From NCBI RefSeq assembly GCF_002019795.1, contig NZ_KV917381.1, forward strand, positions 1,795,210 through 1,859,209: DNA of 64,000 nucleotides. Reading direction: 5' to 3'. Shown here piece after piece: positions 17,102-25,457 of the stretch (positions are counted from its first letter, which is position 1; each line of letters opens with the position of its first letter). The DNA is from Bacillus alkalicellulosilyticus (lineage in GTDB: Bacteria; Bacillota; Bacilli; Bacillales; Bacillaceae_F). A program made the translations under genes and the position numbers. A model generated the notes under the pieces. That model saw only the letters and a program-made list of their open reading frames with translations. It was not told the origin of the DNA and searched no databases.

Positions 17102-18578
17102 GCATGCGAATAAAATGTCTGTTTCCTCCAATATCACAGAAAACGCAAAGAATTTAAAAACTAGACTCGGAATGGACAAAAGCTTTGATGTCTGTCAGCG
17201 TAAACTCAAAATATTGGAAAAGGAAGTTCATATCTATTTTGTGAATGGATTAACAGACACGCAATTTATGATTGAGCAATTAAAAGGGCTCATGCAACTC
17301 GATGATACTGAAAAAAGAAAAGACTTAAATGTGATTTCGATTAAGGAAAAAATTCAAAATCATTTAGTTCATGTCCAAGTGGATCCTATTAAATCGTTGG
17401 ACGAAGTTATTTTCTTTATGCTTTCAGGGTTAATGGCTGTCTTTATTGAAGGTGAAGATGAGGCATTGATGATTGATGTTCGTTCATACCCTTCAAGAGG
17501 ACCTGATGAGCCTGATACAGAAAGAGTGGTCCGCGGAGCTCGTGACGGTTATACCGAAAATATTATTGTTAATACCGGATTAACAAGAAGACGAATTCGA
17601 GATGAGAGACTTCGTCATGAAATTATGCAAGTCGGCCAGCGTTCTCAAACGGACATATGCATGTCCTATATTGATGGAATTGCAGACCCGACGCTCGTAG
17701 AAATTATTCGTAAAGAGATTGTTTCGATTGATATTGATGGATTAACAATGGCGGATAAAGTCGTTGAAGAATTCATTGTAAAACAAGGATTTAACCCATT
17801 TCCAATGGTTCGCTATACAGAGCGACCAGATGTTGCAGCAACCCATTTACTAGAGGGGCACATTATCGTATTTGTCGATGGTTCACCAAGTGTGATTATT
17901 ACCCCAACTACGATTTTTCATCATGTTCAACATGCTGAAGAATATCGCCAGGCCCCAGCAATCGGGACATTTTTACGCTGGGTAAGATACAGTGGGATGC
18001 TCATTGCTTTATTTATTTTACCACTCTGGTTACTAATGGTCATGCAACCTAGTTTATTGCCAGAGATGCTTGAGTTTATTGGTCCAAATGATACAAATAA
18101 TGTTCCGATTTTCGCGCAGATTATTCTTGCTGAAATTGGAATTGAGCTATTGCGAATGGCCGCCATTCATACACCATCACCATTAGCAACAGCTCTCGGC
18201 TTAGTTGCAGCCCTTTTAATAGGGGATATCGCGATAACGGTTGGTTTGTTTACACCAGAGGTTATATTGTATGTAGCCTTAGGGGCAATTGGAACCTTTG
18301 CTACACCAAGTTATGAGCTAGGGATAGCTTTAAAAATCATGAGAATATTGTTACTTACTGTAGTAGCTATTTTTAAACTTCCAGGCTTCGTAATTGGTAC
18401 AACATTATTAATTTTATTTCTTGCCAATATCCGTTCGTTTAATAAACCGTACTTATGGCCGTTTTTACCACTTGACCCACAGGCGATGTGGAATATTTTA
18501 GTTCGCGTTGCTGTCCCTTCAGTTAAACGAAGACCAAGGATTACTAATCCAGGTGATCCAATCAAACAAGGTGAATAA
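17082..18578 (+). CDS. spoVAF: Stage V sporulation protein AF (GerA-family membrane protein)
   Basis: The 498-residue protein has the GerA A-subunit architecture: a large soluble N-terminal domain (residues 1-290, with VNTGLTRRRIRDERLRHEIM and FVDGSPSVIITPTTIF) followed by about five transmembrane segments (about 305-440) and a basic-proline tail (KRRPRITNPGDP). SpoVAF is the last canonical spoVA gene and is thought to work with germinant receptors in early germination. It overlaps spoVAEA by 20 bases. Confidence 0.94.
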   Translation: MEANIPKHANKMSVSSNITENAKNLKTRLGMDKSFDVCQRKLKILEKEVHIYFVNGLTDTQFMIEQLKGLMQLDDTEKRKDLNVISIKEKIQNHLVHVQVDPIKSLDEVIFFMLSGLMAVFIEGEDEALMIDVRSYPSRGPDEPDTERVVRGARDGYTENIIVNTGLTRRRIRDERLRHEIMQVGQRSQTDICMSYIDGIADPTLVEIIRKEIVSIDIDGLTMADKVVEEFIVKQGFNPFPMVRYTERPDVAATHLLEGHIIVFVDGSPSVIITPTTIFHHVQHAEEYRQAPAIGTFLRWVRYSGMLIALFILPLWLLMVMQPSLLPEMLEFIGPNDTNNVPIFAQIILAEIGIELLRMAAIHTPSPLATALGLVAALLIGDIAITVGLFTPEVILYVALGAIGTFATPSYELGIALKIMRILLLTVVAIFKLPGFVIGTTLLILFLANIRSFNKPYLWPFLPLDPQAMWNILVRVAVPSVKRRPRITNPGDPIKQGE

Positions 18579-18728
18579 TCTAGTTGATACACCATGAATG
18601 ATGTGGTAAAGTTAACTATGATATTCTTCATAACAAAATGAAGAAGGAGACATGTGAGGCAGAATGATAATTCATCTGCCGCTGCCTATTGCAGGATTAT
18701 CTGTAATGAGGTTACTCTTGCTTTTAAT

Positions 18729-18764
18729 GAAAGCAGCTAGTGTAACGACATTAGCTGCTTTTTC
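18729..18764 (+). terminator. Terminator after the spoVA operon
   Basis: AAAGCAGCTA and TAGCTGCTTT form a 10-bp stem around a 12-base loop with a short T run. It separates spoVAF from lysA. Confidence 0.8.
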
Positions 18765-18802
18765 TATATGATTTAGAACTTTGTATGAGGAGAGAGAAAC
18801 AG

Positions 18803-20128
18803 ATGCATTTACATGGAACTAGTAAAATAAATGATCGCGGTCATCTTGAAATTGGGGGAGTCGATTCCGTTGAATTGGCTAAAAAATACGGTACGCCTGT
18901 TTTTGTTTATGATGTTGCTTTAATGAGACAGAGAGCGTATGACTTTAAACAAGCTTTCCAAGACCTAGGTATAACGGCTCAGGTAGCGTATGCTAGTAAG
19001 GCGTTTAGCTGTGTAGCGATGGTGCAACTTGCGAATGAGCTTGGTTTAAGCTTAGATGTTGTGTCAGGTGGGGAACTTCATACGGCAATGGTCGCAGGAT
19101 TTCCGATGGAACGAGTTCATTTCCATGGGAATAACAAAAGTTATCAGGAGATGGAAATGGCTGTCGAAGCTGGAATCGGTTGTTTTGTCGTAGACAATTT
19201 TTATGAGTTAGAGCAGTTAGAACAACTTAGCAAAAAACATGGTACAATCGTATCGATTTTACTGCGAACCACGCCTGGCGTAGAAGCGCATACACATGAG
19301 TATATTTCAACGGGTCAAGAAGATTCAAAGTTCGGATTTGATTTAATTAGTGGTCAAGTTGACCGTGCGATTCAAATCTCAGAAGCATCATCACATGTCA
19401 ACTTACTTGGATTACATTGTCATATTGGTTCTCAAATTTTTGAAACAAGAGGGTTTGTGTTAGCAGTTGAAAAAATCTTTTCTTTTATTCAAAAGTGGAA
19501 AAAAGAACTTGGATTTGTGCCGACCGTGTTAAACCTTGGTGGCGGATTTGGTATCAGGTATGTGGAAGGAGATACCCCGTTACCTGCAGCGGATTACATT
19601 AAAGCAACTGTCGCTGCGGTGAAACAACAAGCTGAACTGTTAGAAGTGGACATTCCTGAAATCTGGATTGAGCCAGGCCGTTCTATTGTCGGTGATGCAG
19701 GAACAACCCTATATACGCTTGGTTCACAAAAAGAAATTCCTAATGTACGCCATTACTTATCTGTAGATGGAGGAATGACTGATAACTTGCGCCCAGCTCT
19801 TTATCAAGCGGAGTATGAAGGTGTTCTTGCGAATCGTGCGACCGAAGAAGCAACAGAGAAATTCTCAATTGCAGGAAAATGCTGTGAAAGTGGAGATATG
19901 CTTATCTGGGATTTACCACTACCAAAAGCAAATCATGAAGATATCTTAGCTGTGTTTTGTACAGGAGCTTATGGATACTCGATGGCAAACAACTATAACC
20001 GTATTCCACGTCCACCAGTAGTATTTGTTGAAGATGGTGAAGATACACTCGTTGTGAATAGAGAAACATACGAAGATATAGTTCGTCTTGATTTACCGCT
20101 ACTGGTAAAGACGAAAGAAACGATATAG
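18803..20128 (+). CDS. lysA: Diaminopimelate decarboxylase
   Basis: LysA is a PLP fold-III enzyme that decarboxylates meso-diaminopimelate to L-lysine. The 441-residue protein (439 in B. subtilis) has the PLP-lysine segment VAYASKAFSC (about residues 56-65), the Gly-rich phosphate loop NLGGGFGIRY, the HCHIGSQI motif and the C-terminal CESGD / GAYGYSM residues that complete the dimeric active site. The ATG at 18803 lies eight bases from GAGGAGAG; an upstream ATG at 18785 lacks a ribosome site. Position after spoVAF agrees with B. subtilis. No lysine riboswitch is visible upstream. Confidence 0.95.
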   Translation: MHLHGTSKINDRGHLEIGGVDSVELAKKYGTPVFVYDVALMRQRAYDFKQAFQDLGITAQVAYASKAFSCVAMVQLANELGLSLDVVSGGELHTAMVAGFPMERVHFHGNNKSYQEMEMAVEAGIGCFVVDNFYELEQLEQLSKKHGTIVSILLRTTPGVEAHTHEYISTGQEDSKFGFDLISGQVDRAIQISEASSHVNLLGLHCHIGSQIFETRGFVLAVEKIFSFIQKWKKELGFVPTVLNLGGGFGIRYVEGDTPLPAADYIKATVAAVKQQAELLEVDIPEIWIEPGRSIVGDAGTTLYTLGSQKEIPNVRHYLSVDGGMTDNLRPALYQAEYEGVLANRATEEATEKFSIAGKCCESGDMLIWDLPLPKANHEDILAVFCTGAYGYSMANNYNRIPRPPVVFVEDGEDTLVVNRETYEDIVRLDLPLLVKTKETI

Positions 20129-20148
20129 GTAAAGAAATAGTAGTAGAA

Positions 20149-20201
20149 GAGGGTGAGACAAAGGGTTGTTTTATTAACCTTTTGTCTCGCCCTCGTTTTT
20201 T
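20149..20201 (+). terminator. Terminator after lysA, ACAAAAGGTT repeat family
   Basis: Arms of about 20 bases (from GAGGGTGAGACAAAGGGTT, with the complementary right arm ending CGCCCTC) enclose GTTTTATT and are followed by six T's. It is one of at least five related terminator hairpins in the window. Confidence 0.9.
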
Positions 20202-20358
20202 GCTTTGGTTAGACGCTATTAAGGAATGAAAAACATTGCTATTCTTTTGTAATCGTTTGAATTTCTTTTACATGAATTAAAATAGGGACAGAAGTAACAT
20301 GACTGTTTTGAAGTCACTTCACTATAATAAAGAAATATTTATTGTAGAATTGGCGGTG

Positions 20359-21444
20359 ATGTTCGTGAACAAAGGAAGTTTTATCTTTCTGTTTCTCATC
20401 CTTTTGGTAGGTTGTACATCAAAAGATAGTAGTAGTAAAGCCAATGAATTTTATTATCCATCTCAGGAATGGGAAACAAAACAGCCAGAGGATGTAGGTT
20501 TGAATGAGACTGAATTAATGAAACTAAACGAGAGGATATCCTTCTTTAATATTCACTCCATGGTAATGGTGAAGGATGGATATATCGTTCATGAATATCA
20601 ACAAGTGAATAACGATATGAATGTTTACCCTGTATTTTCAGTAACGAAAAGCATGATTTCTGCACTAGTCGGTCTGGCAATAGATAAAGAGTACATAGAT
20701 GATGTGAATCAACCGATTGTCCCTTATTTCTCATATTTCAATGGTGAGATTGATAATATAAAAAAAGAACAAATTACGATCGAGCATTTACTGAATATGA
20801 CAAGTGGACTTGACTATCCAGAGATGCAGGAAGGAACAAACTTACCACAGCAAATGGCTCAAAGCTCAGATTGGGCAAACTTTGTGTTAGAAAGAGAATT
20901 ACTTCATGACCCAGGGACTTTTTATAATTATAGCTCTGGAAATTCGCATTTATTATCAAGAATCATAGCATTTGCTACCGAAAGTAATACACGAGACTTT
21001 GCTTCTGACTATTTATTTGAGGTTATTGGAATGGAAAACGTCATTTGGAGTGGGAGTTGGAGCGAAGATAATCTTGGAATAGCAAACGGTGGCTTTGGGA
21101 TAAAAACTAGTGCTCGAGACTTGGCGCGATTTGGTTATTTATATTTACGAGATGGCGTTTGGAAAGGTGAACAAATTATTTCAAGCGAGTGGATTAAGAA
21201 ATCAACAGAAGAGCATATTTATGTTGACCCATTCCATGGAGGATACGGTTTTCAGTGGTTTGTAAAGGCAATTGGAGGATACGATGCTTATTACGCCATA
21301 GGGTTTGGCGGGAATTACGTGATTGTCATCCCAGAACTAGAAATGGTCGTTAGTTTCGTAAGTTCGTTGCCAGGGCATGAGATTTTTGTGCCCTATCAAA
21401 TGATTTCTGATTACCTTATGTTAGAAAAACAAAAAGAACAATAG
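20359..21444 (+). CDS. Serine hydrolase of the class C beta-lactamase family, lipoprotein
   Basis: The protein has a lipoprotein signal with lipobox LLVG-C followed by a Ser/Lys-rich linker, so it should be anchored outside the membrane. The body matches the beta-lactamase/transpeptidase-like family (6-aminohexanoate-dimer hydrolase/EstB type): the nucleophile motif S-V-T-K (PVFSVTKSM), a YSSGN segment where the YxN motif belongs, and a late GFGGNYVIV segment where a KTG/HxG-type motif is expected. The substrate is unknown; a true beta-lactamase is unlikely. Starts at 20359 (ATG) or 20365 (GTG, better spaced from GGCGGTG) are both possible. It lies between lysA and a second lipoprotein gene. 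Confidence 0.82.
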   Translation: MFVNKGSFIFLFLILLVGCTSKDSSSKANEFYYPSQEWETKQPEDVGLNETELMKLNERISFFNIHSMVMVKDGYIVHEYQQVNNDMNVYPVFSVTKSMISALVGLAIDKEYIDDVNQPIVPYFSYFNGEIDNIKKEQITIEHLLNMTSGLDYPEMQEGTNLPQQMAQSSDWANFVLERELLHDPGTFYNYSSGNSHLLSRIIAFATESNTRDFASDYLFEVIGMENVIWSGSWSEDNLGIANGGFGIKTSARDLARFGYLYLRDGVWKGEQIISSEWIKKSTEEHIYVDPFHGGYGFQWFVKAIGGYDAYYAIGFGGNYVIVIPELEMVVSFVSSLPGHEIFVPYQMISDYLMLEKQKEQ

Positions 21445-21601
21445 ATAATAAGTAGTTATTTTTAGGTAATAAAAAATCTACATAGTATAAAAATCCTGTT
21501 TTTGTAAAAGTTAGGAAAAACTATTGAAAGACAAGCCTATTTAAAGGTAACTTATAAAAGTATATTTTTGTTAGTAAACTTCTAAATGGGATTGTGGTGT
21601 A

Positions 21602-22171
21602 ATGATAAAGGTAGGGAAAATCGCTGCGCTAGTTTTATTGTTTTTATTTATTGTAGGTTGCAGTACGGAGAAAATGATTGGCGGAGTGACACAAATTAAT
21701 AATGAACAGGCAAGCGAGAATGAAGAGGATGGCATACCTGACCAAGTTGACCTTGAACTTGGTGACACAGGTATACTTGAGGATACAATTGGTAGCTATC
21801 AAATTACGATTCATTCAATCTCATTTGCCCAAGAGCTAGAAGGAAAGAAGCCATCACTAGACTATTTTTTTTCAGTAGAAGTAACTGTGGAGAATATCGG
21901 TTCTAGTGATTTAACAGCAGATGAACCCATTAGTGTCTTACAGGTAACAGCTGACTTAGAAGAAACGGGTACATTTGATATCTCTTCTCAATTTTCCGAC
22001 ATAACAAAACTAAGAGGTATGTTACATCCGGGACAAGAAAAGAGAGGGACGATTGTATTTGACGTTGAAGAAGCTGAACACTATTTTATAAGTGTACGAA
22101 GTGGATTTCTATCATCAGGTGCAGTGAAAAATCAAACGGTTTGGAACATTCAAAATGAAAACCTTAAATAA
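21602..22171 (+). CDS. Lipoprotein with a DUF4352-like domain
   Basis: The 189-residue protein has a short signal peptide with lipobox FIVG-C at residue 20, then an acidic linker and a beta-sandwich-like domain. The domain features (GSYQITIHSI, FFSVEVTVENIGSSDLTAD, LHPGQEKRGTIVFDV) resemble DUF4352/Telo-bind immunoprotective-type extracellular domains. The function is unknown. A perfect 13-bp terminator hairpin follows 14 bases after the stop. Confidence 0.75.
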   Translation: MIKVGKIAALVLLFLFIVGCSTEKMIGGVTQINNEQASENEEDGIPDQVDLELGDTGILEDTIGSYQITIHSISFAQELEGKKPSLDYFFSVEVTVENIGSSDLTADEPISVLQVTADLEETGTFDISSQFSDITKLRGMLHPGQEKRGTIVFDVEEAEHYFISVRSGFLSSGAVKNQTVWNIQNENLK

Positions 22172-22185
22172 ACACAAAAAGATTT

Positions 22186-22219
22186 AAACAGTCATAAACT
22201 TTCGATTTATGACTGTTTT
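22186..22219 (+). terminator. Terminator before ppiB
   Basis: AAACAGTCATAAA and TTTATGACTGTTT form a perfect 13-bp stem around a seven-base loop, ending in T's. Confidence 0.85.
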
Positions 22220-22260
22220 ATGATATTATGGGAAAGATCTTATTAAAGGAGGTTATACAT

Positions 22261-22695
22261 ATGAAAAAAGGAAGTATTACTTTTGAGAATGGCGAAAAAA
22301 TTGTCATTGAATTTTTTCCAGAAGAAGCACCTGGAACTGTTGAGAATTTTGAAAAGCTAGCAAACGAGGGCTTTTATAACGGGTTAACATTCCATCGTGT
22401 TATCCCAGGATTCGTTGCACAAGGTGGATGTCCAACTGGAAATGGGACAGGTGGTCCTGGCTACTCCATTAAGTGTGAAACAGCTGGGAATCCACATAAA
22501 CACGAGCGTGGTTCATTATCGATGGCCCATGCAGGAAAAGACACTGGTGGAAGTCAATTCTTCATCGTGTTTGAAGCACAACCACATTTAGATGGTGTAC
22601 ATACTGTTTTCGGTAAAGTAATTGAAGGTATGGATTCTGTTGACCGTATTCGCCCAAATGACATTATGTCAGAAGTGAAGGTTTGGGACGAATAG
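22261..22695 (+). CDS. ppiB: Peptidyl-prolyl cis-trans isomerase (cyclophilin) PpiB
   Basis: This cytoplasmic cyclophilin accelerates proline isomerisation in folding. The 144-residue protein matches B. subtilis PpiB (143). It carries the catalytic segment [13 protein letters not shown], the [12 protein letters not shown] loop, [14 protein letters not shown] and [12 protein letters not shown]. The ATG at 22261 follows AAAGGAGG at the ideal distance; a frame from 22228 would lack one. Position near lysA and upstream of the rib operon agrees with B. subtilis. Confidence 0.95.
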   Translation: MKKGSITFENGEKIVIEFFPEEAPGTVENFEKLANEGFYNGLTFHRVIPGFVAQGGCPTGNGTGGPGYSIKCETAGNPHKHERGSLSMAHAGKDTGGSQFFIVFEAQPHLDGVHTVFGKVIEGMDSVDRIRPNDIMSEVKVWDE

Positions 22696-22706
22696 GATTT
22701 AAAAGG

Positions 22707-22755
22707 TAGGGTGTATCCAAAGGTTAAAATTAACCTAGGAGCATCCTATTTTTTT
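22707..22755 (+). terminator. Terminator after ppiB
   Basis: A nested hairpin: an inner perfect AGGTTAA/TTAACCT stem and an outer imperfect TAGGGTGTATCC/GGAGCATCCTA stem, followed by seven T's. Confidence 0.75.
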
Positions 22756-22756
22756 A

Positions 22757-22785
22757 TTGACAGGGGAGCGTTCCTATTTTATGAT
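22757..22785 (+). promoter_or_regulatory. Sigma-A promoter driving the Mn2+ riboswitch transcript
   Basis: A perfect TTGACA (22757-22762) is followed after 17 bases by TATGAT (22780-22785). The first riboswitch helix begins about 20 bases downstream. Confidence 0.82.
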
Positions 22786-22804
22786 TGGGTTATTAATTAT
22801 ATAG

Positions 22805-22902
22805 TCCCTAAAGGGGAGTAGCTTTAACAGTATAGTCGTCATTACAGAGTTTTTACTCTCGGCTATATTGGCGCATTTAGTCGTTAGCAAGACCTTTATC
22901 AT
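22805..22902 (+). promoter_or_regulatory. yybP-ykoY (manganese) riboswitch aptamer
   Basis: The conserved blocks of this riboswitch occur in order: CCCTAAAGGGGAGTAGC, then AGTCGTCATTAC, a GAG/CTC hairpin, TCGGCTATATTGGC, and TTAGCAAGACCTTTATC, which closes the basal helix. These match the known yybP-ykoY consensus, in which the GGGGAGUAG and GUCGUCA loops dock to bind Mn2+. A terminator-like hairpin follows at 22931-22964, as expected for an ON switch. The regulated gene is the kinase-like protein at 23003, not the usual exporter or TerC. Confidence 0.9.
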
Positions 22903-22930
22903 TTCGGTAAAGGTGCCCGTTTATTTTAAA

Positions 22931-22964
22931 CCCACTTTTATCATTTATGGTAAAGGTTTTTTTG
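22931..22964 (+). terminator. Riboswitch expression-platform terminator
   Basis: ACTTTTATCA and TGGTAAAGGT pair through G-T wobbles around a short TTTA loop and are followed by seven T's. The right arm repeats the sequence GGTAAAGGT that also follows the aptamer (about 22896-22904), so alternative pairing between the two is possible. Confidence 0.7.
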
Positions 22965-23002
22965 ATCTCTAGGTTTAATTTAAAAAAAGGGAGAGAAGAC
23001 CC

Positions 23003-23617
23003 ATGAAATCATTCAATGAGTTAGCTCAGAGTGTTTTCTTACGTAAAGATGGTAGAAAAATTGAGTTACTACAAAAAGACGATTCTTTACAGTTAATTGG
23101 TGTAGGTAGAAGTGCGTATGCTTTTAAAATAAAAGGAACAAACCAAGTGCTGAAAGTATTTTATCCACAATTCACTCAAGTAGCAAATGAAGAAGCAGAA
23201 ATATATCATCTCCTAAGCGGGATTGATTTTTTTCCAACCCTATATGATTATGGACCAAACTACTTAGTCATTGATTTCATTGACGGAAATACGTTGTTCG
23301 ATTGTCTCCATAACGGGGTACAAATTACAGAACAAAGTATACAAGAAATTGATATTGCACTTCATGAAGCTAAAGCTAGAGGGTTAAACCCTTCAGATGT
23401 TCATTTGAAAAATATAATGTTAACGAAAGATGGAAGAATTCGCTTAATTGATGTTGCTCGTTTTAGACAAACAAAAGCTTGTCAGCAATGGAATGATTTA
23501 AAGGCAGCGTTTAATCGGTTTTATAAGCATAAACTGTTTCCTAAGAAGCTACCCGTTTTTTTACTTAACACAATTGGTGCGTTGTATAAAAAACGTATAC
23601 TTGTTCTTGCTAGATAA
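23003..23617 (+). CDS. Protein-kinase-fold protein (YrzF/RIO-like) under Mn2+ riboswitch control
   Basis: The 204-residue protein has a minimal kinase fold: a Gly-rich segment IGVGRSAYAFKI (about residues 30-41), a candidate ATP-site lysine (VLKVF), a hinge (YLVIDFIDGNTLF), a catalytic-loop equivalent NPSDVHLKNIML (in place of HxD...N) and a metal-binding IDVARF in place of DFG. It resembles the YrzF-type small kinases of Bacilli, close to RIO/Kae-associated kinases. The substrate is unknown. It begins with a GGGAGAG ribosome site and is the only gene between the yybP-ykoY riboswitch and the terminator at 23621, so Mn2+ should control it directly. Confidence 0.82.
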   Translation: MKSFNELAQSVFLRKDGRKIELLQKDDSLQLIGVGRSAYAFKIKGTNQVLKVFYPQFTQVANEEAEIYHLLSGIDFFPTLYDYGPNYLVIDFIDGNTLFDCLHNGVQITEQSIQEIDIALHEAKARGLNPSDVHLKNIMLTKDGRIRLIDVARFRQTKACQQWNDLKAAFNRFYKHKLFPKKLPVFLLNTIGALYKKRILVLAR

Positions 23618-23620
23618 AAG

Positions 23621-23657
23621 GAGCTCTCCACACCTCAATGTGGAAAGCTCTCTTTTT
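23621..23657 (+). terminator. Terminator after the kinase-like gene
   Basis: GAGCTCTCCACA and TGTGGAAAGCTC form a 12-base stem with one mismatch, followed by TCTTTTT. Confidence 0.85.
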
Positions 23658-23687
23658 ACACCAAAAGAAGACAGTAAAATGTATAAA

Positions 23688-23858
23688 TTATTGTCCATCT
23701 TGAGGCCTTACATCTTTTTCTTCTTGACCTATCGCTTCCATTCCTATTTGTTCTTGTACATTTTGTTGGATTTTTCGTTTTTCCATTTCTTCATTGTTAA
23801 ATGTTAAATCAGGCTGAATGTTGTTATTTCTCGCGGCCTGTTTGTTCCAATCGCCCAT
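23688..23858 (-). CDS. Small hydrophilic protein, 56 residues
   Basis: A short minus-strand gene begins MGDWNKQAARNNNIQPDLTF and ends RPQDGQ. The start follows GGGGGTGAT at normal distance. Composition is strongly hydrophilic, rich in Gln, Asn and Glu, with no Cys and a probable single helix (EEMEKRKIQQNVQEQ). This resembles small spore-associated or stress proteins of Bacilli, but I cannot assign a family. It converges with the kinase-like gene, whose terminator lies just beyond its stop. Confidence 0.65.
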   Translation of the reverse strand: MGDWNKQAARNNNIQPDLTFNNEEMEKRKIQQNVQEQIGMEAIGQEEKDVRPQDGQ

Positions 23859-23953
23859 GTTATCACCCCCGAAGTCGAATATGATTAGTATGTGAAGTTA
23901 GAAAGTCTTATACACGGATCGACAAACAAACGTAAAGACTAAAGTTTAATTTC

Positions 23954-23982
23954 TTGCTTTTTCCTATTTTCAATGCTATTAT
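23954..23982 (+). promoter_or_regulatory. Candidate sigma-A promoter of the rib operon
   Basis: TTGCTT (23954-23959) and TATTAT (23977-23982) are separated by 17 bases and lie about 20 bases before the FMN riboswitch. Confidence 0.5.
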
Positions 23983-24002
23983 TCATTACAATTAAATACT
24001 TT

Positions 24003-24145
24003 CCTTCGGGGCAGGGTGAAATTCCCTACCGGCGGTGATGAAGCATAGCTTCTTAGTCCGTGACCCGGTTTTCGAACGAAAAGCGGTGGATCTGGTGAAA
24101 CTCCAGGGCCGACAGTTACAGTCTGGATGGGAGAAGGAAAAGAGG
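24003..24145 (+). promoter_or_regulatory. FMN riboswitch (RFN element)
   Basis: The canonical RFN landmarks are present: GGGGCAGGGTGAAATTCCC, CCGGCGGTGATG, AGTCCGTGACCCG, GGTGGATCTGGTGAAACTCC, GGGCCGACAGT and AGTCTGGATGGGAGAAGG. Binding of FMN should switch off transcription of ribD-ribE-ribBA-ribH through the terminator at 24309-24347. The 160-odd bases between the aptamer and that terminator hold the anti-terminator region and contain no credible gene; a frame running through the aptamer (24035-24307) is an artefact. Confidence 0.96.
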
Positions 24146-24308
24146 GTAGCTTGTTTTTTAAAAAATCAAGTGAATTCCACAGGTGAAGTGTGTCTATTTG
24201 ACACGAGCAGTCGTCTTTTTATAAGTGAAAACGATGCTTATTCAGTAATCCCTTATGCTTATTGCAAGGGTTTCTTTACCCTGACCTCTTTTCAAATCAT
24301 ATCCTAAT

Positions 24309-24347
24309 CGTCTTGAAGGTCATTATCCTTTGAGGCGTTTTTGTTTT
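24309..24347 (+). terminator. FMN-riboswitch terminator
   Basis: CGTCTTGAAGG and CCTTTGAGGCG pair with wobbles around TCATTAT and are followed by a T-rich run just before the ribD ribosome site. Confidence 0.8.
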
Positions 24348-24365
24348 TGGAAGGAGATGTAGAAC

Positions 24366-25457
24366 ATGAAAGATGAAGAATACATGAAGCTAGCACTTAC
24401 GATAGCGGAAAGTGCCAAAGGACAAACGAGCCCTAATCCACTTGTAGGCTGTGTCATTGTGAACGATGGGAAAATAGTCGGAATGGGGGCACATTTAAAA
24501 GCTGGTGAGGGTCATGCGGAAGTTCACGCGGTCCATATGGCTAAAGAAAAAGCTCAAGGTGCAACAGCTTATGTTACGCTTGAACCATGTAGTCACCATG
24601 GAAGGACGCCACCTTGTGCCGACCTATTAATTGCTTCTAACGTTAAGCGAGTAGTGATTGCTACTGTAGACCCAAATCCAAGTGTGGCTGGAAAAGGGAT
24701 ACGAAAGTTACAGGATGCGGGAATCGATGTTGAAATTGGCGTTTTGCAAGATGAAGCCAATGAATTGAATCAAGTTTTCTTTCATTTTATGAAAACAAGG
24801 AAACCGTATGTCACGCTAAAGTCTGCGACGAGCCTTGACGGGAAAACGGCTACAGTTACAGGTGAAAGTAAATGGATAACCGGAGCAAAAGCACGTGAAG
24901 ATGTTCATCGATACCGGCATGAACATGACGGTATATTAGTTGGGATCGGAACGGTACTTGCAGACAACCCTTCGCTTACTACGAGGCTTGAAAATGGTGG
25001 GAAGAACCCAATTCGGGTCATAGTCGACTCACTGTTACGAATACCGATTGAGTCAAACGTAGTTCAAGATAATGAAGCTCCTACTTGGATTGTTACATCA
25101 AATCGTGCTGACGTGACCAAGAAAGAAGCATTAGAAAAAGCCGGTGTATCCGTATTTGTACTTCCAACTGAAACGATTGAAATCCCATCATTACTGACGT
25201 TATTAGGAGAACAACAAATGACATCGCTTTTTGTGGAAGGCGGTGCAGAGATAAATGGTAGTTTCATCACATCAAAAGCAGTCAATCAAGTCATCACTTA
25301 CATTGCCCCTAAACTAATGGGAGGAAAGCAGGCTCCAACAGCTGTTGGGGGCGAGGGATTTACACAAATGAGTGATGTTCTCTCATTGCAAATTCAGTCT
25401 GTTGAACAAATCGGAGAAGATATAAAAATAATATCAAGGGTAAAGGGGGGAGACTAA
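24366..25457 (+). CDS. ribD: Riboflavin biosynthesis deaminase/reductase
   Basis: RibD is a bifunctional enzyme that deaminates and then reduces the pyrimidine intermediate of riboflavin synthesis. The 363-residue protein has an N-terminal cytidine-deaminase-like domain (residues 1-145) with zinc motif HAE (GEGHAEVHA) and PCSHHGRTPPC. The C-terminal reductase domain (about 145-363) contains LKSATSLDGKTA, GESKWITG and FVEGGAEINGSF. It is the first gene after the FMN riboswitch and overlaps ribE by one base (TAATG). Confidence 0.96.
   Translation: MKDEEYMKLALTIAESAKGQTSPNPLVGCVIVNDGKIVGMGAHLKAGEGHAEVHAVHMAKEKAQGATAYVTLEPCSHHGRTPPCADLLIASNVKRVVIATVDPNPSVAGKGIRKLQDAGIDVEIGVLQDEANELNQVFFHFMKTRKPYVTLKSATSLDGKTATVTGESKWITGAKAREDVHRYRHEHDGILVGIGTVLADNPSLTTRLENGGKNPIRVIVDSLLRIPIESNVVQDNEAPTWIVTSNRADVTKKEALEKAGVSVFVLPTETIEIPSLLTLLGEQQMTSLFVEGGAEINGSFITSKAVNQVITYIAPKLMGGKQAPTAVGGEGFTQMSDVLSLQIQSVEQIGEDIKIISRVKGGD

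Noticed and set aside
18664-18771. 35-codon frame before lysA, possible leader peptide
   Set aside because: The candidate ribosome site is about 15 bases away, there is no lysine-rich run, and the frame runs through the spoVA terminator hairpin.
18590-18803. Lysine riboswitch upstream of lysA
   Set aside because: None of the L-box conserved sequences could be found; only the spoVA terminator and the lysA ribosome site are visible.
24035-24307. 90-codon open frame before ribD
   Set aside because: It runs through the conserved core of the FMN riboswitch and the anti-terminator region, so its sequence is explained by RNA structure; it has no ribosome site.
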